A DNA stretch of 17,827 nucleotides from an uncultured Christensenellaceae bacterium. Lineage in GTDB: Bacteria > Bacillota_A > Clostridia > Christensenellales > UBA3700. Within the stretch, counting starts at the first letter, position 1. Every line of letters begins with the position of its first letter. Below are positions 6,743 through 14,009 of this stretch, in pieces. The stretch is from the NCBI GenBank assembly GCA_944381335.1, contig CALWKT010000060.1, positions 1-17,827 on the forward strand, written 5' to 3'. Under the pieces are notes generated by a model. That model worked only from the letters and a program-made list of their open reading frames with translations, was not told the origin of the DNA and did no database searches. The translations under genes were made by a program, and so were the position numbers.

Positions 6743-7471
6743 ATGGAAGAGTTCTGGAATTTATGGCACGGATGCCGGAAATACAGCGCGGGATGCGCGA
6801 ACTGCTACGTTTACCGGCGTGACGGAAAATACGATATCGACAGCTCGAAAGTCAGAAAGACGGGCAATTTTTCTCTGCCGGTCGCGCGCGGCAGGGACGG
6901 GAAGTACAAATACCCCGCGGGAACGCAGTTCCCCACGTGCTTCACTTCTGATTTCCTTATCGAGGACGCGGACGGTTGGAGACAGGACGCATGGGATATC
7001 ATGCGCGAAAGATCTGACTGCGGATTCATGTTCATAACCAAGCGGATAGTAAGATTCAACGAGTGTCTGCCTCCCGACTGGGGAGACGGCTGGGATAACG
7101 TCAGCGTAGGCTGTACGGTGGAAAACGACGAGGAGGCGAAAAGGCGTATGCCGCTGTTCGTGACCGCGCCGATAAAACACAGGTTCGTCTGTTGCGAGCC
7201 GCTTCTAGGAAAAACAGATCTGTCTCCGTGGCTGGACAAGGGCATTGAACTGGTCATTGCGGGAGGGGAGTCCGGAGACAACGCGAGAGAGTGCGATTAC
7301 GACTGGGTGCTCGATCTCAGGAGACAATGCGTCGAAGCCGGCGTTTCTTTCCGCTTCAAGCAGACCGGAGCGATATTCAAAAAGGACGGCAGATATTATA
7401 ATGTGCCCAGAAAATTGCAGCACGTTCAGGCAAAAAAAGCGGGAATCGATTATTACGTAAACGGAACGTGA
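6743..7471 (+). CDS. DUF5131 family (phage Gp37/Gp68-like) three-cysteine protein
   Basis: Member of the Gp37/Gp68 family seen in phages and bacterial accessory regions; biochemical role not settled. The 242-residue product begins with the family signature, WNLWHGCRKYSAGCANCYV, with Cys11, Cys18 and Cys21 arranged C-x6-C-x2-C, probably a metal or iron-sulfur site as in radical-SAM-like folds. Further hallmarks are FITKR, NVSVGCTVEN, CCEPLLGKTDL, VIAGGESGDNAREC, WVLDLRRQCVEAGVSFRFKQTG. The signature starts at residue 5, so the ATG is secure. As I recall, relatives often sit beside a three-Cys-motif partner protein (TcmP); none is present here. It is a lone gene between two terminators with no Shine-Dalgarno, and may be a recently acquired cargo gene. 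Confidence 0.88.
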   Translation: MEEFWNLWHGCRKYSAGCANCYVYRRDGKYDIDSSKVRKTGNFSLPVARGRDGKYKYPAGTQFPTCFTSDFLIEDADGWRQDAWDIMRERSDCGFMFITKRIVRFNECLPPDWGDGWDNVSVGCTVENDEEAKRRMPLFVTAPIKHRFVCCEPLLGKTDLSPWLDKGIELVIAGGESGDNARECDYDWVLDLRRQCVEAGVSFRFKQTGAIFKKDGRYYNVPRKLQHVQAKKAGIDYYVNGT

Positions 7472-7728
7472 ATACCCGGGATTTAACAACTCGCCTGTTC
7501 GTCGGGAAATATTTCAGATATGCGGAATCCGGGACATGTATCAGGAAAACGGTGTAAACGCGCGGTGGAAAAGCGATATGGATTTCCGAGAGGCGAGAAA
7601 AGACGGCGCATTGTTTTGCGCCGTCTTTTTATGCGCGGAATCTGCGCTGCGCTTTGGCGGTATCATGATGTCGGACGGCGCGGCTGTGCGTTCAAACAGT
7701 GCGCAGTTTGATTTTACAGCGCAGGGGA
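7472..7728. other. Convergent intergenic region without a supported gene
   Basis: Separates the plus-strand DUF5131 gene from the minus-strand sugar-use operon. The only clear element is the bidirectional terminator. Short open frames here have no ribosome-binding site or family resemblance and read through the terminator stem. Confidence 0.6.
7599..7630. terminator. Bidirectional intrinsic terminator
   Basis: AAAGACGGCGCA (7599-7610) pairs perfectly with TGCGCCGTCTTT (7617-7628) around a 6-nt loop, with T-runs on both strands. It can end transcripts from the DUF5131 gene (plus) and from the GH2-transporter operon (minus). Confidence 0.88.
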
Positions 7729-8763
7729 TCAGTCCGTTCGCGGTTTTTGATCTCCGTCGTCCGGGTTTTCTTTTTCGTCTTCTTCTCCGTCAGACGGGAC
7801 TGCGCCGGTTTTTGCGTTTGGTTTGCGTCTGAATTTTCCGAAAACGGAAGATAACGGCGCGTCGGAAGAACAAAGCCATGCGCCGACGAGCATCACCGCC
7901 AGAGAGATGAAGAACGTGTAGTGCGGAAGCGCGGGGAATATCGCGAAAGAAAGCGCCGTGCCTATGAAAGGGGCGATCGCGTAATATGCGCCCGTCCTTG
8001 CCGCGCCCAGCTTTCTCTGCGCGTGCACGTAGAAGAAGATGCTGAGACCGTAAGCGACGAAGCCGACGGCAAGCACCGCGAAAACGCTCCAGGCGACCGT
8101 TATCCGTTCGCCTATGCAAAAGCCTATTATAGCGGACGCGCCGCCTGAAAATATCCCTTTTATCAGCACTATCCGCATCGGGTCTTTAGAAGATATCTTG
8201 CGCGTGCAGTTGTTTTCAAAACCCCAGCATACGCACGCGAGTATCACGAAGAGCGCGCCGTAAGAAAATCTGACGCCGCCCGCGAAGTCTTCGACTGATA
8301 ACAGAAGACACGCAGCGGTGACTGAGAGTATACCCAGCCAGAGTCTGCCGCTTATCCTTTCTTTGAATATGACAAGGGCGACGAGAGCGGTCGCAACTAT
8401 CTCGAAATTATTGAGAAGGGAGGCGCTTGCAGCCGACGTGGATTTAAGTCCGAACATAAGAAGTATCGGCGCCGCGATATCCAGGACTACCATCGCGATG
8501 GTATACGGAAGCTCGGCTTTTGTCAGCCTGCTTTCTCTGTTTACCGTTCCTCGCGCCTTGCGTATCAGCGCGACGGCGCCCATGCCTGCGCCTGCGCCTA
8601 TGTAAAGGAAACCCGCAATCAGCGTTGGCGGCAGGTATTCAAGCAAAAGCTTTGAAAGAGGCGCGTTCAGAGCGTATAGCGCGGCTGCGAGTATCGCGAG
8701 GAATATTCCTGCTTTGTAGCCTTTCGCGCCGTTGTCGTCAAGTGTTTCAAGAGTTTTCGTCAT
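7729..8763 (-). CDS. EamA/DMT-family transporter
   Basis: Integral membrane permease of the drug/metabolite transporter superfamily, 344 residues with about ten hydrophobic helices in two EamA repeats. The first repeat starts at GIFLAILAAALYALNAPLSKLLLEYLPP and the second at YGALFVILACVCWGFENNCTRKIS, both with the W/Y-x-x-N/K pattern of EamA domains. GLKSTSAASASLLNNFEIVATALVA is the typical fourth-helix segment. An unusual acidic, Pro-rich tail (about the last 40 residues, SDGEEDEKENPDDGDQKPRTD) follows the last helix. The ATG lies inside the end of the symporter gene (17-nt overlap), so translation is probably coupled. It is the third gene of the GH2 operon; exported or imported substrate is unknown. 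Confidence 0.88.
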   Translation of the reverse strand: MTKTLETLDDNGAKGYKAGIFLAILAAALYALNAPLSKLLLEYLPPTLIAGFLYIGAGAGMGAVALIRKARGTVNRESRLTKAELPYTIAMVVLDIAAPILLMFGLKSTSAASASLLNNFEIVATALVALVIFKERISGRLWLGILSVTAACLLLSVEDFAGGVRFSYGALFVILACVCWGFENNCTRKISSKDPMRIVLIKGIFSGGASAIIGFCIGERITVAWSVFAVLAVGFVAYGLSIFFYVHAQRKLGAARTGAYYAIAPFIGTALSFAIFPALPHYTFFISLAVMLVGAWLCSSDAPLSSVFGKFRRKPNAKTGAVPSDGEEDEKENPDDGDQKPRTD

Positions 8764-10306
8764 CTTCAGAATTTTTCGTACCCGTGTTTGTTATATCCGT
8801 TTTCTCGTTGTTTTTTTCCGTTGTTTCGAAGATGTCGTCCGCTGAGTTTTCTTCTGCTTGCGGAGTCATAACCGAGCCGTCTCCTTCAAGAGCGGGCACG
8901 GTTTCTTCTTTTTTATAAAGAGCGTCGTGTATGCGCGCTTCGTCGCGCTTATTGATGTTGTATACTACGAGTATCGACAGGAGCATTACCGCAAGACCTA
9001 TCAGAAGGAACAGTACGTAGCCCGTCTTGATATCGGTCGCAACCTGTTGCGGCTGATCTGAGCCGAGTTCTTTCTGATACCCCAGCCAGCCGAGTACGAG
9101 AGCGACGAGTGAAGAGCCGATGCCCTGCGCGAGTTTGCGGAAGAAGGAGTAAAGCGAGTAGATGGAGCCTTCGTCGCGCTGACCGGTTTTTACGTTCTGA
9201 TAGTCTATGCAGTCGACGACCATTGCCCATACGATTACGCCGAATAACCCGTTGCCGACGTTGGCGATCATAAGCAGCACCGTCCACACCACTATGGACA
9301 GCGCGTCAACGCTCGCGCCCGTCGCCGTATATCTGAACGGGAAAATCAGCATGCCCAGCGCGCCGACAAGACTTATCGCGCATGATACCAGCACGCAGTT
9401 TCGTTTGCCGAAGCGGGCGACAAGTTTGCTCAGCACGAACATCACCGCGACCATAGGCACGTAAGAAGCGATCGTGACGACGGTCAGTATGTCCGTATTG
9501 CGGAAGAATGACTGGAATACGATCTGGTTCATGCTGTTCGCGCCGACGAAGCATATCGCCTGCGCCATGGAAGCTATCGTAAGCGCCCAGATCGGTCTGT
9601 TCTTGGCGAACGCGAGCAGGACCCGGAAGTAGTTCTGTTTTTTCTTTTCTATCGGCTGGTTTACGTTTACGCGTTCCGTCGTCAGCTTGTTCACGCCGAT
9701 CAGAGCGAAGAACGCGACCACGGAAAAGCCGAGCGCGAGCCAGACGAACATGCCGCCTTTGAGGTTTTCGTTGCTGTCGTAGACAACAGCCGGCAGAAGC
9801 ATTATTATCAGCATTGAAACGCCTGCGCCCACGCTCCTGAAAGTGGAAAGAGTGGAGCGCTGAACGGGGTCGTCCGTGATCGCGGAATGGAGCGAGCCGT
9901 ACGGCACGTTGACCATTGTGTAGAAGACGGACCAGACCATATAAGAGAGCAGACACAGCAATATCTTGACCGTATAGCTTGCGCCGGGCACCGGCAGGAA
10001 TACGAGCGTCGTCGTCACGACGAGACCGATCGAGCCTATCGAGATCCACGATTTGTATTTGCTTTTTCCTATCCTTACGCGGTCGGTCATGCCGCCTATT
10101 ATCGGGTCGTTTATCGCGTCCCACAGTTTGCCGACGATGATGATCCACGCCCAGTCGCTTTCCTTGATCAGCATGTACTGCATATAGTACAGCATCATAT
10201 AGGTGGACAGAAGGGTGAAGCTGAGGTTGCACGCGAAGTCGCCCAGCGCGTATCCGATCTTGTCGCGCATCCCGAAGGGGCGCGCGTTTGCAGCGGTTTC
10301 AGTCAT
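8747..10306 (-). CDS. GPH-family (glycoside-pentoside-hexuronide) sugar:cation symporter
   Basis: Imports a glycoside, pentoside or hexuronide with a cation; 12-helix MFS_2 fold. The 519-residue product begins with a typical GPH N-terminus, RDKIGYALGDFACNLSFTLLSTYMMLYY. Next come the loop KLWDAINDPIIGGMTDRVRIGKSKYKSW, whose D-x-x-x-DP-x-x-G-x-x-x-D-R pattern is the family signature, and VWSVFYTMVNVPYGSLHSAITDDPVQRSTLSTFR. The second half has the IVWAMVVDCIDYQNVKTGQRDEGSIYS-type segment. The C-terminal 55 residues form an acidic, Asn/Thr-rich cytoplasmic tail that is longer than usual. GGGAGA lies 7 nt before the ATG. It is preceded by a GH2 glycosidase after 19 nt, which implies uptake of the oligosaccharide that enzyme cleaves. 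Confidence 0.93.
   Translation of the reverse strand: MTETAANARPFGMRDKIGYALGDFACNLSFTLLSTYMMLYYMQYMLIKESDWAWIIIVGKLWDAINDPIIGGMTDRVRIGKSKYKSWISIGSIGLVVTTTLVFLPVPGASYTVKILLCLLSYMVWSVFYTMVNVPYGSLHSAITDDPVQRSTLSTFRSVGAGVSMLIIMLLPAVVYDSNENLKGGMFVWLALGFSVVAFFALIGVNKLTTERVNVNQPIEKKKQNYFRVLLAFAKNRPIWALTIASMAQAICFVGANSMNQIVFQSFFRNTDILTVVTIASYVPMVAVMFVLSKLVARFGKRNCVLVSCAISLVGALGMLIFPFRYTATGASVDALSIVVWTVLLMIANVGNGLFGVIVWAMVVDCIDYQNVKTGQRDEGSIYSLYSFFRKLAQGIGSSLVALVLGWLGYQKELGSDQPQQVATDIKTGYVLFLLIGLAVMLLSILVVYNINKRDEARIHDALYKKEETVPALEGDGSVMTPQAEENSADDIFETTEKNNEKTDITNTGTKNSEDDENS
8769..8785 (+). repeat. Partial copy of the dispersed repeat core
   Basis: TTTTCGTACCCGTGT is identical to bases within the repeat copy at 16145-16159. 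It lies in the codons for the C-terminal tail of the symporter. A match of 15 bp could still be chance at this window size. Confidence 0.3.
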
Positions 10307-10325
10307 AATCTTTCTCCCGTTTTTT

Positions 10326-12488
10326 TTACTTCTTTTTTATCGTCTGTAAAAATCCGTTTAATATGTCCGCCATCTGCGGGTCGATATGCGCTATTTTGAG
10401 AAGCGTTTTTATTCTGAAAGGTCTCAGCAGTTTTACATACCACTTGTTGATCGTATTGCCCGCCGCGAGTTTCAGCATGCCCTGAGCTTCTTGGTTGTCG
10501 AGCAGTTCTCCGACTCTGTCGTTTACGGAAAGGCAGTCGTCCTTTATCGTGCCGTCAGTGCCGAACCAGTTGCGCACAAGAGTGGGGGTGCCGTCGCCGA
10601 GCGCGTAGCTTTCGGGCAGTTTGTCTACGCCCTGCAAGGTTATTTCGTCCGTGTATTTTCCCGCAGTCGCTTTGACCGCGTTTTCTCCCGCTTTGACGGG
10701 CACGCCGTCGAATATAAATATTTTGTCCGCTTTGAGCGTCTTTTCGTAACCGTCCGCGGTCAGCGTGACTTCGGGCAGGTTGGAGTAGACTTTGATCCTG
10801 GTCGTGCCGACGACGCGCGAGGGGTAGCGTTTTGCGGTTATGTGGACGAATTTTTCGTCGCTCCAGGTCGCCTTGTACATATAGAAGGCGTCCTTTTTTA
10901 TCTTTCTGTCAATCGTGACGAGCCCCTTGTTGTTTCTGCCGCGCACGCCGCCTTCGTTTCTCGCCGCGGAGCCGAAATCGAACATATTCCAGACGTAGGA
11001 GCCCCACATCCAGTCGCGCGCGTTGACTGCGTCGATATAGTGTTCGTGGTATATCGCCTGATAGCCTTCGGAGTAGTCGCCCTGCACCGGGTTTTCGCTG
11101 TAATAGCCGAGGACCGCTTCCGCGCCGTATTCGGAAAGGCAGAGTTTTACGCCCGGGTTGATTTTGTGGAACTCGTCCAGCCACTTGTCCAGCGCGTCCA
11201 CCATCTGCATATACGAGCCGAAGTAGTGGTTGTACCCCAGAAGGTCGGTCACTTTGTTGAGCGGAGAGTCGGGTTTTGCCATTGCCACCTGCGCGCAGGT
11301 GGTCGGACGCGACGGGTCGAGGGAGTGGGCGAGAGCGTTCAGGCGTCCTATGCCGGCGATAAGCTTTTTGTTGCGGTCGCCAGCCATGGTTATTTCGTTC
11401 TCTATGCCCCAGCAGAAGATGCTCGGGTGGTTGATATTCTGTTTTATCAGCGAGGTCAGCTGCTCTTCCGCGTTCTGCTGACGCGCTTTTGAGTATATCG
11501 AGATGACGGGGACTTCCGCCCAGACGAGCAGACCCTTTCTGTCGCAGAGGGAATAGAACTCCTCGGCTTGCTGATAATGCGCAAGGCGCACTGAGTTTGC
11601 GCCCACTTCGAGTATCAGCGCGACGTCTTCTTCGTGTTCCTTCAAGGTCAGCGCGTTGCCGATGTCCTCTCTGTCCTGATGGCGGGAAACGCCCTTGAGT
11701 TTTATCTGCCTGCCGTTCAGGAAACAGCCTTTTTCGCTTGAAAATTCAATTTCGCGGAAGCCGACGGGGATATTTCTTTCGTCCACAGTCTTTGCGTTTT
11801 TGACGAGCGTGCAGTTCAACGTGTAAAGGTAAGGATCTTTCACGCCGTCCCAGAGCCGCGGCGATTCGATTTTGAGTACGCTTGCGGGCGAGTCGGACGG
11901 ACGGGTATCGCGCGCTACGGTCTTTCCCGCGTCGTCTTTGAGTTCGTATACGCACGCGACGTCTTTGTCCGCGCCCGTAACGCTTGCCTTTATTTCAAGC
12001 TCCCAGACGTCGCCGGTACGCTTGGGCACCGCGGATATTCCGTCGCGGCTGCCGTCGTCGAGAGAAAACCGCGCGCTTTCAACATATATCAGATTTACGT
12101 CGCGGTAAATGCCGCCGTAAAACGTGAAGTCCGCCGAAGTGGGGAAGACGTCCGGCACGATTGTGTTGTCGACGTAAACTTCGAGAAGGTTGCTTTCCTC
12201 TGTCAGGAATCCGTCTATCCTGAAACGGAACATGGAATATCCGCCCTTGTGCGCGCCGACTTTGTTTTTGTTGATAAACACTTCGGTCACGCTGTTCGCG
12301 CCGTTGAACTCGATATAGCAAATACCTGCCGTTTTATCAAGTTTCTTGCGGTAAACGCACTTGCCCTGAAAGTAGCCGTTTTCGCCGTTCTGACCGTCTT
12401 TGCCGTTCCAGGTATGCGGCAGAGAGACGGTGGTTTTTACGCCCTCTTTTTCAAATTCCCAGTCTTTGTTTATGTTGACTTTTTTCAA
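10326..12488 (-). CDS. Glycoside hydrolase family 2 enzyme (beta-galactosidase/beta-glucuronidase type)
   Basis: Retaining exo-glycosidase of 720 residues, without a signal peptide, hence cytoplasmic. Domain order: N-terminal sugar-binding jelly roll (LPHTWNGKDGQN at 23-34, FYGGIYRDV at 123-131), Ig-like domain (about 140-245), TIM barrel from about 250 with the GH2 signatures GVSRHQDREDIGNAL and NSVRLAHYQQAEEFYSLCDRKGLLVWAEVP. The acid/base is Glu365 in WGIENEIT and the nucleophile is Glu453 in LSEYGAEA. A further beta domain resembling DUF4982 (about 555-625) and an unrecognised 90-residue C-terminal tail rich in basic residues follow. The start is TTG at 12488, with GGAGG (12497-12501) 8 nt upstream; no ATG fits. 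First gene of the operon with the GPH symporter. Exact sugar cannot be read from the sequence. Confidence 0.92.
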   Translation of the reverse strand: MKKVNINKDWEFEKEGVKTTVSLPHTWNGKDGQNGENGYFQGKCVYRKKLDKTAGICYIEFNGANSVTEVFINKNKVGAHKGGYSMFRFRIDGFLTEESNLLEVYVDNTIVPDVFPTSADFTFYGGIYRDVNLIYVESARFSLDDGSRDGISAVPKRTGDVWELEIKASVTGADKDVACVYELKDDAGKTVARDTRPSDSPASVLKIESPRLWDGVKDPYLYTLNCTLVKNAKTVDERNIPVGFREIEFSSEKGCFLNGRQIKLKGVSRHQDREDIGNALTLKEHEEDVALILEVGANSVRLAHYQQAEEFYSLCDRKGLLVWAEVPVISIYSKARQQNAEEQLTSLIKQNINHPSIFCWGIENEITMAGDRNKKLIAGIGRLNALAHSLDPSRPTTCAQVAMAKPDSPLNKVTDLLGYNHYFGSYMQMVDALDKWLDEFHKINPGVKLCLSEYGAEAVLGYYSENPVQGDYSEGYQAIYHEHYIDAVNARDWMWGSYVWNMFDFGSAARNEGGVRGRNNKGLVTIDRKIKKDAFYMYKATWSDEKFVHITAKRYPSRVVGTTRIKVYSNLPEVTLTADGYEKTLKADKIFIFDGVPVKAGENAVKATAGKYTDEITLQGVDKLPESYALGDGTPTLVRNWFGTDGTIKDDCLSVNDRVGELLDNQEAQGMLKLAAGNTINKWYVKLLRPFRIKTLLKIAHIDPQMADILNGFLQTIKKK

Positions 12489-12524
12489 AACGTTTACCTC
12501 CGTATGCGTCGTCCCGCTGATTTA

Positions 12525-12553
12525 ATTATAGATATTCCGCGGGCGCGGGTCAA
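12525..12553 (-). promoter_or_regulatory. Promoter of the GH2-symporter-DMT operon
   Basis: Minus strand -35 TTGACC (12548-12553), 17-nt spacer, consensus -10 TATAAT (12525-12530). Predicted start near 12518, leaving about 30 nt of leader with the GGAGG site. Confidence 0.8.
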
Positions 12554-12570
12554 TACCGATTTTTGCGTCC

Positions 12571-12587
12571 GCAGATAATGTATCTGC
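12571..12587. promoter_or_regulatory. Perfect dyad, candidate operator for the divergent sugar-use genes
   Basis: GCAGATA-atg-TATCTGC is a perfect 7-bp inverted repeat with a 3-nt centre. Its centre is about 61 bp upstream of the predicted GH2 operon start, a position typical for activators, and about 94 bp from the predicted GH43 start. It probably binds a sugar-responsive regulator encoded elsewhere; none is in the window. Confidence 0.55.
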
Positions 12588-12637
12588 AATTGTATGCGCA
12601 AATATTCCGCAAAACACGGCTGAAAAGCGCGCAGGAC

Positions 12638-12666
12638 TTGCAAAAACCGTGTGCGTATGAGAAAAT
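12638..12666 (+). promoter_or_regulatory. Possible promoter of the GH43 gene
   Basis: Plus strand TTGCAA (12638-12643), 17-nt spacer, GAAAAT (12661-12666). The -10 matches consensus at 4 of 6 positions, so this is tentative and would fit an activator-dependent promoter. Confidence 0.35.
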
Positions 12667-12725
12667 ATATATGTGAAATTTCACCGCTCCGGGCGGCGTC
12701 CTGCCCGTAATTTCAGGAGAAAAAA

Positions 12726-13655
12726 ATGGGACTTTTGAAAAAATTCAGGAAGTACGTCGGAGGCAGACGGCTCGAATGGCCGATACCTTACCGCGAAGGG
12801 CTTGCCCTTTGCGACATCACGGTCAGAGATCCGTTTATCGTAAAGGACGGGAAGGGTGGATATATAATGGCGGGCACGGTTTATCATTACAATTTCAACG
12901 ATAGCTACGGTACAGTAATATACAAGTCCGACGATCTGAAAGTCTGGAGAGGTCCGTTCACGATACTGAAGAAGAGCGGTCTGGAAAAAGAGTACGCGGA
13001 CTTCTGGGCGCCGGAGATACATTATGCGGGCGGAAAATACCGGCTGCTCGTGACCCTTTCGCCCAAGGGAGAGAAAAGGGGCACTTATATGTTTTCCTGC
13101 GACGCGCCCGACGGCAACTATACCGGCGGCGTAAGGCTCACGCCGGGCGGCTTTTCCTGCCTTGACGGTACGCTTGCGGAAGAAGACGGCAGATACTGGT
13201 GCATTTATTGCAAAGAGTATATCGAATGCAGCGACGGGGAGATACGCGCTGTAAGGCTCACCCCCGATCTTTCGGGGACCGAAGAACAAACTGATACGCT
13301 GTTGTTCCGCGCGTCGGACAATGTATTCAAGCAGACCCGCTCAAGACAGAAGATCACGGACGGTCCTTTCTGTTTTTACGAAAACGGACAGAGAAAACTC
13401 CTTTGGTCTACGAGAACTGCGGACAGAAAATACGTGCAGCTTGTCGCAAGATCGGAGGACGGCTCGGTGACGGGAAAGTGGATCCAGGAAGGCGCGGTCT
13501 ATACCGCTGACGGCGGACACGGAATGATATTCGAGGATTACGTAGGGCGCGCATTTCTTGTTCTGCACAGCCCCGACGCGCGCACTGCGTTCACAAAGAA
13601 GTACGAAAGGCCGGTCATTATTGAGTGGAACGAGGTCAGTCTGAAGAATAATTGA
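12726..13655 (+). CDS. Glycoside hydrolase family 43 enzyme (arabinosidase/xylosidase type)
   Basis: Inverting glycosidase with a five-bladed beta-propeller; family members remove arabinose or xylose (some galactose) units from plant polysaccharides. The 309-residue product has no signal peptide and is probably cytoplasmic. Candidate catalytic residues are Asp35 in VRDPFIV (base), Asp147 in SCLDGTL (pKa modulator), and the position of the acid in ITDGPFCF, where Asp212 occurs instead of the more common Glu of EGP. WAPEIHYAGGKYRL (94-107) is the classic second-blade signature. AGGAGA lies 5 nt before the ATG. It is divergent from the GH2 operon across a shared 237-bp regulatory region, so both probably act on the same glycan. 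The TDGP variant occurs, as I recall, in some GH43 subfamilies. Confidence 0.88.
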   Translation: MGLLKKFRKYVGGRRLEWPIPYREGLALCDITVRDPFIVKDGKGGYIMAGTVYHYNFNDSYGTVIYKSDDLKVWRGPFTILKKSGLEKEYADFWAPEIHYAGGKYRLLVTLSPKGEKRGTYMFSCDAPDGNYTGGVRLTPGGFSCLDGTLAEEDGRYWCIYCKEYIECSDGEIRAVRLTPDLSGTEEQTDTLLFRASDNVFKQTRSRQKITDGPFCFYENGQRKLLWSTRTADRKYVQLVARSEDGSVTGKWIQEGAVYTADGGHGMIFEDYVGRAFLVLHSPDARTAFTKKYERPVIIEWNEVSLKNN

Positions 13656-13674
13656 TAAATTTGAGTTATTTTAA

Positions 13675-13703
13675 TTGACAATATATTTCCGGCAGGTTAT
13701 AAT
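13675..13703 (+). promoter_or_regulatory. Perfect consensus promoter of the repeat-hairpin RNA
   Basis: TTGACA (13675-13680), exactly 17 nt, TATAAT (13698-13703): both hexamers match the sigma-A consensus fully. It starts 20 nt after the GH43 stop codon. Predicted transcription start near 13710. Confidence 0.88.
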
Positions 13704-13723
13704 CTTTGTACAAAAATAAATTT

Positions 13724-13968
13724 GGAGGTAACGTAAGGTAAGGCGGAGGTCAACGGCCTCGGAAAAACTTACGGAGGTGAAAAGTCTGCTCCGAGGTTCG
13801 CAGCCTCGGAAATAAAACGCGGAGGTGACAGGTCTGCTCCGAGGTTCACAGCCTCGGAAATAAAACGCGGAGGTGATAGGTCTGCTCCGAGGTTCACAGC
13901 CTCGGAAATAAGAAAGGAGAGCTTCAGGGTAATGCCGAGGTTCACAGCCTCTTGAAGATAAGACCTTT
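13724..13968 (+). repeat. 48-bp tandem repeat array inside the RNA
   Basis: Units begin at GGAGG (13724, 13773, 13821, 13869, about 13916). The units starting at 13773, 13821 and 13869 are nearly identical; differences fall in the linker (GTGAAAAG, GTGACAGG, GTGATAGG) and at one loop base (TTCGCAG or TTCACAG), while stems are unchanged. The outer units are diverged in the linkers but keep the hairpin. The 15-mer GAGGTTCACAGCCTC occurs three times. Confidence 0.88.
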
Positions 13969-13982
13969 TGAGGTAAAAAATG

Positions 13983-14009
13983 CGGGCGCAGAAATGCGTC
14001 CGTTTTTTT
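13983..14009 (+). terminator. Terminator of the repeat-hairpin RNA
   Basis: CGGGCGCA (13983-13990), GAAA tetraloop, TGCGTCCG (13995-14002) with one G-U pair, then seven T (14003-14009). Textbook intrinsic terminator. Confidence 0.9.

Larger units (their letters stand above)
13710..14009 (+). ncRNA. Candidate novel structured non-coding RNA with five phased hairpins
   Basis: About 300 nt between a perfect promoter and a strong terminator with no supportable protein. Five hairpins with 7-nt loops recur at 47, 48, 48 and 48 nt: 13746-13760, 13791-13809, 13839-13857, 13887-13905 and 13935-13953. The central three have the 6-bp stem CCGAGG/CCTCGG with loop TTCRCAG. GGAGG-like motifs precede each hairpin (13724, 13743, 13773, 13821, 13869, 13916). 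The first hairpin is enclosed by CGTAAG/CTTACG (13732-13737 with 13768-13773). The last is enclosed by CTTCA/TGAAG (13922-13926 with 13953-13957) and AAAGG/CCTTT (13913-13917 with 13964-13968). In the middle units CGGAG can pair with CTCCG, sharing three bases with the hairpin, so two folds compete. I do not recognise a known RNA family. Confidence 0.72.

Noticed and set aside
7536..7832. 98-residue plus-strand open frame between DUF5131 and the DMT gene
   Set aside because: Reads straight through the bidirectional terminator and into the antisense of the DMT gene; no ribosome-binding site.
10386..11492. 368-residue plus-strand open frame
   Set aside because: Antisense to the GH2 gene, which has catalytic motifs and a ribosome-binding site; the frame is rich in Arg/Val/Ala as expected for a shadow in GC-biased codons.
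13724..13968. CRISPR array
   Set aside because: The 48-bp units are repeated along their whole length with no unique spacers, and no cas genes are nearby.
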